From NCBI RefSeq assembly GCF_052115025.1, contig NZ_JBFRFW010000009.1:62001-126000 (forward strand): a DNA stretch of 64,000 nucleotides, written 5' to 3'. The position numbers and the translations under genes were made by a program. The stretch comes from Bradyrhizobium_A sp052115025. GTDB taxonomy: Bacteria; Pseudomonadota; Alphaproteobacteria; Rhizobiales; Xanthobacteraceae. A model generated the notes under the pieces. The model was not told the DNA's origin and did not search any database. It saw only the letters and a program-made list of their open reading frames with translations. Every line of letters begins with the position of its first letter. Position 1 is the first letter of the stretch. Shown piece after piece: positions 1 to 9,119 of this stretch.

Positions 1-1056
1 CGGGCGGCACCGCTGGCGGTGGCGCGGCTGCACTGGGGTGGCGGCACGCCGAGCATTCTCGGCGGCGAGGGGCTGGCCAGGGTGGTCGAGGCGCTCGACC
101 GGCATTTCGTGCTGGCGGCCGATCTCGATCATGCCATCGAGCTCGACCCGCGTTATGTCACCGAGGATCTCGCCCGCCAGCTCGCCGCGCTCCGCGTCTC
201 CCGCGTCAGCCTCGGCGTGCAGGATGTCAATTCGCGGGTGCAGGCCGCGATCGGGCGCGAGCAGCCGACCGTGGTGGTTGCTGCCGCGGTCCACCGGCTG
301 CGCGATGTCGGTATTGACGCGTTCAACTTCGACCTGATCTACGGCCTGCCGCTGCAGACGGTGGAGACGCTGCGCCAGACCTGCCGCACCGTCACAGCCT
401 TCGCGCCCGACCGCATCGCCTGCTACGGCTACGCCCATATGCCCCAGCGCAAGGCCGGCCAGCGCCGGATCGATGCCGCGACGCTGCCGACCAGTGCCGA
501 GCGCCTGGCGCAGGCGGATGCGATCGCGCACGAACTGCTGGCGCAAGGCTATGTGCGAATCGGCTTCGACCATTATGCGCGGCCCGACGATCCGCTGGCG
601 CACGCCGCGGCCGCCGGGACGTTGCACCGCAATTTCCAGGGCTACACCGACGACGATTGCGACACGCTGGTCGGTTTTGGCGCCTCCGCCATTTCGTCGC
701 TGCCCGGCGGTTATGTCCAGAACATCACCGACGTTCCGGCCTATCTGCGTGCGGTCGGCGGCGGCGGGCTGGCGACGGCGCGCGGCTGCCGCCTCACCAC
801 GGAAGATCGGGTGCGCGGGCGAATCATCGAACGCCTGCTGTGCCGCTTCAGCGTCGATCTCGATGAAATCGCGCCCGACCAGGGCTTTGCCGATGAACTG
901 GCGCAGCTGCAATCGCTTGCGGCCGATGGCCTGGTGGACGTCGATGGCCGCGTGATCACGCTCAGCGACGAGGGCCGGGCGGTCGCCCGTGTCGTCGCCA
1001 CGGTGTTCGACACCTATAGCCGCGACCGTCTCGGCCGTTTCAGCGTCGCGGTCTGA
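1..1056 (+). CDS. hemN: Oxygen-independent coproporphyrinogen III oxidase, 3' part
   Basis: Radical-SAM enzyme that oxidatively decarboxylates coproporphyrinogen III to protoporphyrinogen IX without oxygen, in the cytosol. The frame is open from base 1, so the 5' end lies outside the window. The visible 351 residues begin just before the family motif LHWGGGTPS and contain FNFDLIYGLP and YGYAHMPQRK, both typical of HemN. The family is usually about 450 residues, so roughly 100 N-terminal residues, including the CxxxCxxC cluster motif, are missing from view. Its place just upstream of the cbb3 oxidase operon is common in Bradyrhizobium-type genomes and fits haem supply under low oxygen. Its promoter cannot be seen. 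Confidence 0.93.
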   Translation, partial: RAAPLAVARLHWGGGTPSILGGEGLARVVEALDRHFVLAADLDHAIELDPRYVTEDLARQLAALRVSRVSLGVQDVNSRVQAAIGREQPTVVVAAAVHRLRDVGIDAFNFDLIYGLPLQTVETLRQTCRTVTAFAPDRIACYGYAHMPQRKAGQRRIDAATLPTSAERLAQADAIAHELLAQGYVRIGFDHYARPDDPLAHAAAAGTLHRNFQGYTDDDCDTLVGFGASAISSLPGGYVQNITDVPAYLRAVGGGGLATARGCRLTTEDRVRGRIIERLLCRFSVDLDEIAPDQGFADELAQLQSLAADGLVDVDGRVITLSDEGRAVARVVATVFDTYSRDRLGRFSVAV

Positions 1057-1120
1057 GCGCGTCACTCCTTCAACCCAGCCTCATTCAGCAGCGTCTCTTC
1101 GTCATCCAGCATCGCGCCTT

Positions 1121-1134
1121 TTGACTTCGATCAA
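1121..1134 (+). promoter_or_regulatory. FixK/FNR box of ccoNOQP
   Basis: Perfect TTGA-N6-TCAA palindrome (TTGACTTCGATCAA). Its centre is about 67 bp before the ccoN start. A class II site centred at -41.5 would put the transcription start near 1169 and leave a leader of about 26 nt. The site match is direct; binding by FixK or FNR is inferred from the known regulation of fixNOQP. Confidence 0.88.
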
Positions 1135-1194
1135 GTCGGGGGTGGGGGGATTGCTGCTAGGGACAATCGTCCTTCAACCGCGAAGTGCATCACC

Positions 1195-2853
1195 ATGAAA
1201 CAGACCCATACTGCCAGGTGGATGACGGTTGGCGAGCTCGGCCTCGCGCTGACCTTCGCCCCGCTCGTCCTGCTGTGCATCTTCGCCGCGTCGCGCGCGC
1301 ACGATGTCGCGTTCCAGTTTCACTCCTGGCTCGGCGCCATCGCCAGCCTGCTCGCAGTGCTCGCGATCTGCTATCGCTACGCCGAGCGGCCGGCGGAGCT
1401 GCCGCCGCAGGAGATCAACGGCCGGCCCAACTACAATCTCGGGCCGATCAAGCTCGCCAGCGTCATGGCGATGTTCTGGGGCATCGCCGGTTTCACCGTC
1501 GGCCTCCTGATCGCGCTGCAGCTCGCCTATCCGGCGCTCAACTTCGATCTGCCCTGGACGACGTTCGGACGGCTGCGGCCGCTGCACACCTCGGCGGTGA
1601 TCTTCGCGTTCGGCGGCAACGTGCTGATCGCAAGCTCCTTCTATGTGGTGCAGAAGACGTCGCGGGTGCGCCTCGCGGGTGATCTCGCGCCGTGGTTCGT
1701 GGTGCTCGGCTACAACTTCTTCATCCTGATCGCGGGCACCGGCTACCTGCTCGGTGCCACCCAGGGCAAGGAATATGCCGAGCCCGAGTGGTACTCCGAC
1801 CTGTGGCTGACCATCGTCTGGGTGGTCTACCTGCTGGTGTTCCTGGCGACGGTGATCAAGCGCAAGGAACCGCACATCTTCGTCGCCAACTGGTTCTATC
1901 TCGCCTTCATCGTCACCATCGCGGTGCTGCATCTCGGCAACAATCCGGGACTGCCGGTCTCGGTGTTCGGCTCGAAATCCTACATCGCCTGGGCCGGCGT
2001 GCAGGATGCCATGTTCCAGTGGTGGTACGGCCACAACGCGGTCGGCTTCTTCCTCACCGCCGGCTTCCTCGCCATCATGTACTATTTCATCCCCAAGCGG
2101 GCCGAGCGGCCGATCTATTCCTACCGGCTCTCGATCATCCACTTCTGGGCGCTGATCTTCCTCTACATCTGGGCCGGCCCGCACCACCTGCATTACACCG
2201 CGCTGCCGGACTGGGCGCAGACGCTGGGCATGACCTTCTCGGTGATGCTGTGGATGCCGTCCTGGGGCGGCATGATCAACGGCCTGATGACGCTGTCGGG
2301 CGCCTGGGACAAGCTGCGCACCGATCCCGTGCTGCGCATGATGGTGGTGTCGGTGGCGTTCTACGGCATGTCGACCTTCGAGGGGCCGATGATGTCGATC
2401 AAGGTGGTCAATTCGCTCAGCCACTACACCGACTGGACCATCGGCCATGTCCACTCCGGTGCGCTCGGCTGGGTCGGCTTCGTGTCGTTCGGCGCGCTGT
2501 ACTGCCTCGTGCCCTGGCTGTGGAACAAGAAGGGGCTGTACAGCCTGAAGCTGGTCAACTGGCACTTCTGGATCGCGACCATCGGCATCGTGCTTTACAT
2601 CTCGGCGATGTGGGTGTCCGGCATCCTGCAGGGCCTGATGTGGCGCGCCTATACCTCGCTCGGCTTCCTCGAATACTCCTTCATCGAGACCGTCGAAGCG
2701 ATGCATCCCTTCTACGTGATCCGCGCCGCGGGTGGCGCCCTGTTCGTGATCGGTTCGCTGATCATGGCCTACAACCTCTGGATGACGGTTCGCGTCGGCG
2801 AAGCATCCGAGGTCGAGGCGTCGCCGCTCGTCGCCCTGCATCCTGCTGAATAG
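1195..2853 (+). CDS. ccoN: cbb3-type cytochrome c oxidase subunit I
   Basis: Catalytic haem-copper subunit of the high-affinity cbb3 oxidase in the inner membrane; it reduces oxygen to water and pumps protons. The product has 552 residues with about 12 hydrophobic segments. Visible conserved residues include His131 (RPLHTSAVIF), His280 in WWYGHNAVGF, the His-His pair 330-331 (AGPHHLHYT) and the HVHSG motif at 418-422, which carry the haem and CuB ligands. The tract IYSYRLSIIHFW (307-318) holds the segment of the cross-linked tyrosine. It is the first gene of ccoNOQP, 10 nt ahead of ccoO, and lies behind a perfect FixK box. Synonym fixN. Confidence 0.98.
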   Translation: MKQTHTARWMTVGELGLALTFAPLVLLCIFAASRAHDVAFQFHSWLGAIASLLAVLAICYRYAERPAELPPQEINGRPNYNLGPIKLASVMAMFWGIAGFTVGLLIALQLAYPALNFDLPWTTFGRLRPLHTSAVIFAFGGNVLIASSFYVVQKTSRVRLAGDLAPWFVVLGYNFFILIAGTGYLLGATQGKEYAEPEWYSDLWLTIVWVVYLLVFLATVIKRKEPHIFVANWFYLAFIVTIAVLHLGNNPGLPVSVFGSKSYIAWAGVQDAMFQWWYGHNAVGFFLTAGFLAIMYYFIPKRAERPIYSYRLSIIHFWALIFLYIWAGPHHLHYTALPDWAQTLGMTFSVMLWMPSWGGMINGLMTLSGAWDKLRTDPVLRMMVVSVAFYGMSTFEGPMMSIKVVNSLSHYTDWTIGHVHSGALGWVGFVSFGALYCLVPWLWNKKGLYSLKLVNWHFWIATIGIVLYISAMWVSGILQGLMWRAYTSLGFLEYSFIETVEAMHPFYVIRAAGGALFVIGSLIMAYNLWMTVRVGEASEVEASPLVALHPAE

Positions 2854-2863
2854 AGGCCGACCC

Positions 2864-3598
2864 ATGTCGTTCTGGAAACGTCATCAGATCTTCGAGAAGA
2901 ACTCGATCATTCTTCTCGTCGGCATCCTGCTGGTGATCGCGATCGGTGGTCTCGTCGAGATCACCCCGCTGTTCTACCTCAAGAGCACCATCGAGAAGGT
3001 CGAGGGCATGCGGCCCTATACCCCGCTCGAGCTCGCTGGGCGCAACATCTATGTCCGCGAGGGCTGCTATCTCTGCCATTCGCAGATGATCCGGCCGCTG
3101 CGCGACGAGGTCGAGCGTTACGGGCACTACTCGCTCGCCGCGGAGAGCATGTACGACCATCCGTTCCAGTGGGGCTCCAAGCGCACCGGACCGGACCTCG
3201 CCCGTGTCGGCGCCAAGTATTCCGACGAGTGGCATGTCACCCACCTCAAGGATCCGCGGTCGATCGTGCCGAAGTCGGTGATGCCGCCTTACGCGTTCCT
3301 GGCCGAGACCGAGCTCGATGCGTCGACGATCGCCGATCACCTGCGCACCAACCGCGCGGTCGGCGTGCCCTATACCGACGAGCAGATCGCCAACGCGGCT
3401 GCCGACCTCAAGGCCCAGGTCGACCCCGACAGCGCCGACTCCGATGCGTTCGCCAAGCGCTATCCCAAGGCGGTGGTTCGCAACTTCGACGGCAAGCCGG
3501 GGCAGCCGACCGAGATGGATGCGCTGGTGGCGTACCTGCAGATGCTAGGCACGCTCGTCGACTTCAAGCTCTACAACGAAAAAGCCAACCTGCGCTGA
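2864..3598 (+). CDS. ccoO: cbb3 oxidase monohaem cytochrome c subunit II
   Basis: Membrane-anchored monohaem cytochrome c that passes electrons to CcoN. The product has 244 residues. One hydrophobic anchor spans about residues 14-31, followed by the periplasmic haem site EGCYLCHSQM (Cys68, Cys71, His72). Length and architecture match the family. It starts 10 nt after ccoN and ends 12 nt before ccoQ, so it is part of one transcript. Synonym fixO. Nothing unusual is seen. Confidence 0.98.
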   Translation: MSFWKRHQIFEKNSIILLVGILLVIAIGGLVEITPLFYLKSTIEKVEGMRPYTPLELAGRNIYVREGCYLCHSQMIRPLRDEVERYGHYSLAAESMYDHPFQWGSKRTGPDLARVGAKYSDEWHVTHLKDPRSIVPKSVMPPYAFLAETELDASTIADHLRTNRAVGVPYTDEQIANAAADLKAQVDPDSADSDAFAKRYPKAVVRNFDGKPGQPTEMDALVAYLQMLGTLVDFKLYNEKANLR

Positions 3599-3610
3599 GA
3601 AGGCCGCATC

Positions 3611-3775
3611 ATGAAAGCCATCCTGACGGTCCAGAACCTCGCCTCGGATTTCGTCGTGACCTGGTGGACGCCGGTGTTCGTCGGAGTCTTCATCGCCATC
3701 GTCGCCTACGCGCTGCGGCCGCGCAACAAGGCGCTGTTCGACGCAGCCGCCAAGATGCCGCTGCGGGAGGATTGA
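3611..3775 (+). CDS. ccoQ: cbb3 oxidase small subunit CcoQ
   Basis: Small 54-residue membrane protein associated with the cbb3 complex; in studied bacteria it affects stability or oxygen protection of the oxidase. The sequence starts MKAILTVQNL and has one hydrophobic segment (about residues 18-34, WWTPVFVGVFIAIVAYA) followed by a basic RPRNK stop-transfer tract. It lies between ccoO and ccoP with 12 and 6 nt gaps, the standard position. Synonym fixQ. Confidence 0.93.
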   Translation: MKAILTVQNLASDFVVTWWTPVFVGVFIAIVAYALRPRNKALFDAAAKMPLRED

Positions 3776-3781
3776 AATATC

Positions 3782-4657
3782 ATGAGCGAGCATCACGAAG
3801 AGTTCGACGCCGTATCCGGCAAGACCACGACCGGTCATGCCTGGGACGGCATCAAGGAGCTGAACACGCCGCTGCCGCGCTGGTGGGTGACCACCTTCAT
3901 CGCCAGCATCATCTGGTCGTTCGGCTACTGGGTGGTCTATCCGGCCTGGCCGATGATCCAGGGCTACACCACCGGCGTGATCAATTATTCCTCGCGCGCC
4001 GATGTCGCGGTCGAGCTCGCCAATCTCGGCAAGCTGCGCGGCGAGAAGATGGCGGCGCTGGGTACCGCGCCGCTGGCCGAGATCGAGAAGGATCCGGCGC
4101 TGCTGGCGCTCGCCCGCGCCCAGGGCAAGGCGGCATTCGGCGACAACTGCGCGCCGTGTCACGGCAGCGGTGCTGCGGGTGCCAAGGGCTTTCCCAACCT
4201 CAACGATGACGACTGGCTGTGGGGCGGCACCGTCGAGCAGATCATGCAGACCATCGAGTTCGGTGTGCGATCGGGCCATGCCAAGGCCCATGAGGGCACC
4301 ATGCTGGCGTTCGGCCGCGACGGCATCCTCAAGAAGGATGAAATCGTCACGGCGGCGAACTACGTGCGGTCGCTGTCCGGCCTTGCCACCGACAAGGGCT
4401 TCGATGCCGCGGCCGGCCGCAAGATCTTCGCGGAGAACTGCGCGTCCTGTCATGGCGCCGACGGCAAGGGCAGCCAGGAGTTCGGCGCGCCCAATCTGAC
4501 GGACCAGATCTGGCTTTATGGATCGGACGAGGCGACCCTGATCGAGACCATCACCAATGGCCGCGGCGGCGTCATGCCGGCCTGGACCAGCCGGCTGGAC
4601 CAGCCGACCATCAAGGCACTGGCGGTGTACGTCCACTCGCTGGGCGGCGGCAAGTAG
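3782..4657 (+). CDS. ccoP: cbb3 oxidase dihaem cytochrome c subunit III
   Basis: Dihaem cytochrome c that receives electrons from soluble cytochrome c and passes them to CcoO and CcoN. The product has 291 residues. It has an N-terminal cytoplasmic stretch, one membrane segment at about residues 36-54 and two CxxCH haem sites: Cys123-Cys126-His127 (NCAPCHG) and Cys220-Cys223-His224 (NCASCHG). It is the last gene of the operon; a strong terminator follows 6 nt after the stop. Synonym fixP. Confidence 0.98.
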   Translation: MSEHHEEFDAVSGKTTTGHAWDGIKELNTPLPRWWVTTFIASIIWSFGYWVVYPAWPMIQGYTTGVINYSSRADVAVELANLGKLRGEKMAALGTAPLAEIEKDPALLALARAQGKAAFGDNCAPCHGSGAAGAKGFPNLNDDDWLWGGTVEQIMQTIEFGVRSGHAKAHEGTMLAFGRDGILKKDEIVTAANYVRSLSGLATDKGFDAAAGRKIFAENCASCHGADGKGSQEFGAPNLTDQIWLYGSDEATLIETITNGRGGVMPAWTSRLDQPTIKALAVYVHSLGGGK

Positions 4658-4662
4658 CAGTG

Positions 4663-4696
4663 GCGGCGCGGCGGCATTCCGCCGCGCCGCTTTTTT
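4663..4696 (+). terminator. Rho-independent terminator after ccoP
   Basis: Perfect 12-bp GC stem (4663-4674 with 4679-4690), a 4-nt loop and a run of six T. The end of the T run overlaps the first bases of the FixK box of the next operon. Confidence 0.9.
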
Positions 4697-4708
4697 GAGC
4701 TGGATCAA
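4695..4708 (+). promoter_or_regulatory. FixK/FNR box of ccoGHIS
   Basis: Perfect TTGA-N6-TCAA (TTGAGCTGGATCAA). Its centre is about 62 bp before the ccoG ATG, giving a predicted start near 4743 and a leader of about 21 nt. The first two T of the box are the last two T of the ccoP terminator. Confidence 0.88.
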
Positions 4709-4763
4709 CACCCGGCCGGCAGCTTCCGGCCATCCTGATCCAGCCAGTACCACCGGACTTCCG

Positions 4764-6218
4764 ATGAACAAGATGATACGTCCCGACGAAGCGGAGCCCG
4801 ACGAAGACGGACCGCTGTATGCGGCCCACAAGAAGGTCTATCCGCAGTGCGTTTCAGGCACTTTCCGCAGCATCAAGTGGCGGCTGATGGCGGTCTGTCT
4901 CGGCGTCTACTACCTGCTGCCGTTCGTGCGCTGGCATCGCGGGCTCGGAGCGCCAGACCAGGCGGTGCTGGTCGATCTGCCCAACAGCCGCTTCTACTTC
5001 TTCTTCATCGAGCTGTGGCCGCAGGAGGTGTACTACTTCACCGGCCTCTTGATCGTCGCCGCCATGACGCTGTTCCTGATGAACGCGCTCGGTGGCCGCA
5101 TCTGGTGCGGCTATCTCTGCCCGCAGACGGTGTGGACCGACCTGTTCTATGCGGTGGAGCGCCTCGTCGAGGGCGACCGCCGCGAGCGCATGAAGAAGGA
5201 CGAGGCCGACTTCACCCTGCGGCGATTCTTCGAGGTCACCGCCAAGCACTCGATCTGGCTGCTGATCGCGTGGTGGACCGGCGGCGCCTGGGTGCTGTAC
5301 TTCGCCGATGCGCCGACCCTGGTGAAGGAGCTTCTGACCTTCCAGGCGCCGATGGTTGCCTATGTCTGGATCGGCATCCTCACCTTCACGACCTACGTGC
5401 TCGCCGGCCACATGCGCGAGCAGGTCTGCGTCTACATGTGTCCGTGGCCGCGTATCCAGGCGGCGTTGACCGACGAATGGGCGCTCAACGTCACCTACAA
5501 GTATGATCGCGGCGAGCCGCGCACGTCGGTGAAGAAGGCGGCCGAGGCGCGCGCCCATGGGCAGGTGGTCGGCGACTGCGTCGATTGCCGGCAGTGTGTG
5601 GCGGTCTGCCCGACCGGCATCGACATCCGCGATGGCGCCCAGCTCGACTGCATCCAGTGCGGGTTGTGCATCGACGCCTGCGACACCGTCATGGCCAAGA
5701 TCGGCCGGCCGTCACGGCTGATCGGCTATGACAACGACATCAACATCCAGCGCCGCATGGCGGGCAAAACGGACGTGTTCCGGCCGCTGCGCGCGCGCAC
5801 CATGGTCTATGCCGGGCTGATCGTCGGCGTCGGTGCCATCATGCTGTATGCGCTGGCGACGCGGGTGCTGCTCGACGTCAGCGTGCTGCATGATCGCAAT
5901 CCGGTCGCGGTGCGCCTCAGCGACGGCTCGATCCGCAATGCCTACACCATTCGCCTGCTCAACAAGCGGGCGTTCGACCAGGTTGTCGCCATTGATGTCG
6001 ATGGCGTATCGGGCGCGACGCTGCATGTCGTCGGCTTCGACGCCATCACCCAGGATCGTCCGGCGATCGTGCTCGGCCGCGACCAGACCACCGAAGTGCG
6101 GGTACTGGTGACGGCGCCGGGCGGTGCACTGCCGAAATCCTCGCCTGTCACGTTCCATGTCACCGATATCGGCCTCGGTGAGGTCGCGTCCGCAACCGAC
6201 AATTTCGTCACGCCGTGA
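4764..6218 (+). CDS. ccoG: cbb3 oxidase assembly ferredoxin-like protein CcoG
   Basis: Membrane iron-sulfur protein needed for cbb3 oxidase assembly; CcoG has been linked to reduction of copper(II) for CcoI-type delivery. The product has 484 residues from the ATG at 4764. The open frame runs further upstream into ccoP, but MNKMIRPDEA lies just after the FixK promoter and is the sensible start. Several membrane segments carry cysteine pairs (Cys115/Cys119 in WCGYLCP; Cys222/Cys226 in VCVYMCPW). Two 4Fe-4S sites follow (Cys272, 275, 278, 282 and Cys296, 299, 302, 306), then a periplasmic Ig-like tail. Synonym fixG. First gene of ccoGHIS. Confidence 0.96.
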   Translation: MNKMIRPDEAEPDEDGPLYAAHKKVYPQCVSGTFRSIKWRLMAVCLGVYYLLPFVRWHRGLGAPDQAVLVDLPNSRFYFFFIELWPQEVYYFTGLLIVAAMTLFLMNALGGRIWCGYLCPQTVWTDLFYAVERLVEGDRRERMKKDEADFTLRRFFEVTAKHSIWLLIAWWTGGAWVLYFADAPTLVKELLTFQAPMVAYVWIGILTFTTYVLAGHMREQVCVYMCPWPRIQAALTDEWALNVTYKYDRGEPRTSVKKAAEARAHGQVVGDCVDCRQCVAVCPTGIDIRDGAQLDCIQCGLCIDACDTVMAKIGRPSRLIGYDNDINIQRRMAGKTDVFRPLRARTMVYAGLIVGVGAIMLYALATRVLLDVSVLHDRNPVAVRLSDGSIRNAYTIRLLNKRAFDQVVAIDVDGVSGATLHVVGFDAITQDRPAIVLGRDQTTEVRVLVTAPGGALPKSSPVTFHVTDIGLGEVASATDNFVTP

Positions 6219-6235
6219 CCACGGGAGTAGCGCCC

Positions 6236-6757
6236 ATGTCCCGATCGACATCGCCATCCATCTCGCCGCCCGCACCGGCCCGTCCGCTGACCGGCCGTGT
6301 GGTGCTGGTGATGGTCGTGGCCTTCTTTGCCGTGATCATCAGTGTCAACGTGGTGATGATGACGCTTGCGGTGAAGACGCTGCCGGGTACCGAGGTGGAC
6401 AGCGCCTATCGCGCCAGCCTTGCCTATGGCGGCGAGATCAAGGCGGCGGAGGCCCAGGCGCAGCGGCAGTGGCGGGTCGGCGCGCACGTCGCGCGCGAGG
6501 CGGACGGTGGTGCCGCGCTGCAGGTCGAGGCGCTGGACCGCGACGGCGCTCCGCTCGACGGCATCGCCTTCTCCAGCCGCCTGGAGCGGCCTGCCGACCA
6601 GAATGGCGACCGTGTGGTCGTGCTCACGGGGATCGGCCAGGGGCGTTACCGCGGCCGCGTCGCCGATGTCGGTCCAGGGCAATGGGATCTCGTGATCGAG
6701 GGCGAGCGGGCCGGAGAGCGGGTGTTCCTGTCGCGCAACCGGGTCGTTCTGAACTAG
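6236..6757 (+). CDS. ccoH: cbb3 oxidase assembly protein CcoH
   Basis: FixH-family assembly factor of the cbb3 oxidase, a single-pass membrane protein with a periplasmic domain. The product has 173 residues from the ATG at 6236, which has ACGGGAG at 6221-6227 as ribosome site. A GTG at 6215 overlapping the ccoG stop would give 180 residues but lacks a good ribosome site. The membrane segment is about residues 20-45 (VVLVMVVAFFAVIISVNVVM). The gap to ccoI is 11 nt. Synonym fixH. Confidence 0.92.
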   Translation: MSRSTSPSISPPAPARPLTGRVVLVMVVAFFAVIISVNVVMMTLAVKTLPGTEVDSAYRASLAYGGEIKAAEAQAQRQWRVGAHVAREADGGAALQVEALDRDGAPLDGIAFSSRLERPADQNGDRVVVLTGIGQGRYRGRVADVGPGQWDLVIEGERAGERVFLSRNRVVLN

Positions 6758-6768
6758 CGGGGCGTGTG

Positions 6769-8961
6769 ATGGAGCTGGTGCGGGACTTCTCCCATTACGT
6801 CAAGGATGCGGCGCCAGGCGTCGCTCATCTCGACCTCGCGGTCGAGGGCGTGAGCTGCGCCGGCTGCATGGCGAAGATCGAGCGCGGCATCGGCGACATT
6901 CCCGACGTGACGCTGGCGCGGCTCAACCTCACCGATCGACGTCTCGCGGTGGAGTGGCGCAAGGGCGCGCTTGACCCGGCGCGGCTGGTCGATCGGCTGG
7001 CCGAGCTCGGCTACAAGGCCTATCCGTTCGAGCCGGTGCGCGCGGAAGTCGAGGAGGTCGAGCAGTCGCGCTTCCTGCTGCGTTGCCTCGGCGTCGCGGC
7101 ATTCGCGTCGATGAATGTCATGATGCTGTCGGTCCCGGTGTGGTCGGGCAATGTCAGCGACATGCTGCCGGAGCAGCGCGATTTCTTCCACTGGCTGTCG
7201 GCGCTGCTGGTGCTGCCGGCGGCCGCTTACGCCGGGCAGCCGTTCTTCCTGTCGGCGTTCCGCGCGCTGCGCGCGCGTAGCGTCAACATGGATGTCCCCA
7301 TCACTATCGGCGTGGTGCTGGCGCTCGGCATGTCGCTGGTGGAGACCGCGACCCATTCGCACCATGCCTATTTCGACGCCGCGATCATGCTGCTGACCTT
7401 CCTGCTGGTCGGGCGCTACCTCGACCAGAACATGCGGCGGCGGACGCGGGCGGTCGCCGGTAACCTCGCGACCCTGAAGGCCGAGCACGCCACCAAGTTC
7501 GTCAGCGATACCGAGATCCGCGAGGTGCCGGTGGCGGCGATCCGGGCCGGCGATCTCGTGCTGCTGCGGCCGGGCGAGCGCTGCGCCGTCGACGGCACCG
7601 TGATCGAAGGCCGCTCCGAGATCGACCAGAGCCTGATCACCGGCGAGACGCTGTACGCGCCGGCGGGGCCGGGCACCGCCGTCTATGCCGGCACGATGAA
7701 CGTCTCCGGCACGCTGCGCATCCGCGTCGCGGCGGCCGCGGAAGGAACGCTGCTCGACGAGATTTCGCGCCTGCTGGAGCACGCGCTGCAGGCGCGTTCG
7801 CGCTACATTCGGCTCGCGGACCGCGCGTCGCGGCTCTATGCGCCGGTGGTGCATGTCACCGCGCTGCTCACCATGCTGGGCTGGCTGGTCCTCGGTGCGT
7901 CCTGGCACGATGCCATCGTCACCGCGATCGCGGTGCTGATCATCACCTGTCCATGTGCGCTCGGGCTTGCCATTCCGACCGTGCAGACCATTGCCGCCGG
8001 AGCCTTGTTCCGGGCCGGCGTGTTGCTCAATACCGGCGATGCCATCGAGCGGGTGGCCGGCGTCGACACCATCGTGTTCGACAAGACCGGCACGCTGACC
8101 CTGCCGGAGCTTGATGTGGTCAATACCGCGCAGTTGCCGCCCGACGTGCTGGCGCTGGCGGGGCGCCTCGCCCTGGCGAGCCGTCATCCGGTGGCCGCCG
8201 CGGTGGCACGGGCGTCGCAGGCACGCGCGCCGCTGCCTGGCATCGTCGAGGAGCCGGGGCAGGGCGTGCGCGGCACCCTGTACGGCGTCGAGGTGCGGCT
8301 CGGCAGTCCGGCTTTTTGCGGTGCCGAGGCCGAGGCGGCGAGGCTGCTTGCCGCGGATCCGGAAGTTTCAGTGGTCGCCTTCCGTCAGGGCGAGGTGCGG
8401 CACGTGTTCGCGGTGCGCCAGCGGTTGCGGCCCGATGCCGCAGCTGTCGTCGCAGGCCTGCTCCAGCGTGGCATCGCGGTTGAGATCCTGTCGGGCGACC
8501 GCGCGGCGGCGGTGCGCCATGCGGCGCAGGGACTCGGAATTTCGACATGGCGGGCGGAGCTGACGCCTGCGGACAAGATCGCCCGGATCAAGGCGCTCGG
8601 CCAGGAAGGCCGCACCGTGATGATGGTTGGCGACGGCCTCAACGATGCTCCGGCGCTCGCCGCTGCAGCCGTCTCGATGTCGCCGGTCAGCGCCACCCAT
8701 CTCAGCCAGGCTGCGGCCGATCTGATCTTTCTCGGCAAACCGCTGGCGCCGGTGGTGGCGGCGTTCGATCTGTCGCGCAACGCCCTGCATCTGATGCGGC
8801 AGAACCTGTGGCTGGCCATCGGCTACAATGTGCTGGCGGTTCCGGTCGCCATCGCCGGACTGACCACGCCGCTGATCGCCGCCGCGGCGATGAGCGGCTC
8901 GTCGATCCTGGTGATGCTCAATTCGCTGCGGGCTCGCCGCGCTAATCGGGAGATGGTGTAA
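6769..8961 (+). CDS. ccoI: Copper-transporting P1B-type ATPase CcoI
   Basis: P-type ATPase that exports copper to the periplasm for the CuB centre of the cbb3 oxidase. The product has 730 residues from the ATG at 6769. The same frame extends upstream through ccoH, but that part is a shadow. Domains in order: N-terminal metal-binding domain with GVSCAGCM (Cys30, Cys33), membrane helices, actuator motif TGET (291-294), ion-channel CPC (394-396), phosphorylation site DKTGT (438-442), SRHP, and hinge GDGLNDAP. It overlaps ccoS by one base. Synonym fixI. Confidence 0.96.
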   Translation: MELVRDFSHYVKDAAPGVAHLDLAVEGVSCAGCMAKIERGIGDIPDVTLARLNLTDRRLAVEWRKGALDPARLVDRLAELGYKAYPFEPVRAEVEEVEQSRFLLRCLGVAAFASMNVMMLSVPVWSGNVSDMLPEQRDFFHWLSALLVLPAAAYAGQPFFLSAFRALRARSVNMDVPITIGVVLALGMSLVETATHSHHAYFDAAIMLLTFLLVGRYLDQNMRRRTRAVAGNLATLKAEHATKFVSDTEIREVPVAAIRAGDLVLLRPGERCAVDGTVIEGRSEIDQSLITGETLYAPAGPGTAVYAGTMNVSGTLRIRVAAAAEGTLLDEISRLLEHALQARSRYIRLADRASRLYAPVVHVTALLTMLGWLVLGASWHDAIVTAIAVLIITCPCALGLAIPTVQTIAAGALFRAGVLLNTGDAIERVAGVDTIVFDKTGTLTLPELDVVNTAQLPPDVLALAGRLALASRHPVAAAVARASQARAPLPGIVEEPGQGVRGTLYGVEVRLGSPAFCGAEAEAARLLAADPEVSVVAFRQGEVRHVFAVRQRLRPDAAAVVAGLLQRGIAVEILSGDRAAAVRHAAQGLGISTWRAELTPADKIARIKALGQEGRTVMMVGDGLNDAPALAAAAVSMSPVSATHLSQAAADLIFLGKPLAPVVAAFDLSRNALHLMRQNLWLAIGYNVLAVPVAIAGLTTPLIAAAAMSGSSILVMLNSLRARRANREMV

Positions 8962-9119
8962 TGGAGGTCCTGGTCTATCTCGTGCCGCTCGCGCTGATGC
9001 TCGGCCTGCTCGGGCTCGCAGGCTTTCTGTGGTCGCTTCGCAACGGCCAGTATGATGATCTCGAGGGCGCGGCCTGGCGCGCCATCGCCGACGATGAGCC
9101 GGCGGGAGATGCCCACTAG
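8961..9119 (+). CDS. ccoS: cbb3 oxidase maturation protein CcoS
   Basis: Small single-pass membrane protein needed to insert cofactors into the cbb3 oxidase. The product has 52 residues, MEVLVYLVPL to DEPAGDAH, with one hydrophobic segment (about residues 4-24) and the family tract FLWSLRNGQYDDLEGAAWR. The ATG overlaps the ccoI stop (TAATG), which indicates coupled translation. It is the last gene of the operon. Only a weak hairpin follows. Synonym fixS. Confidence 0.95.
   Translation: MEVLVYLVPLALMLGLLGLAGFLWSLRNGQYDDLEGAAWRAIADDEPAGDAH

Noticed and set aside
1174..2865. Minus-strand open frame of 563 codons opposite ccoN
   Set aside because: Shadow of ccoN: Arg/His/Gln-rich nonsense without domains, and ccoN is certain.
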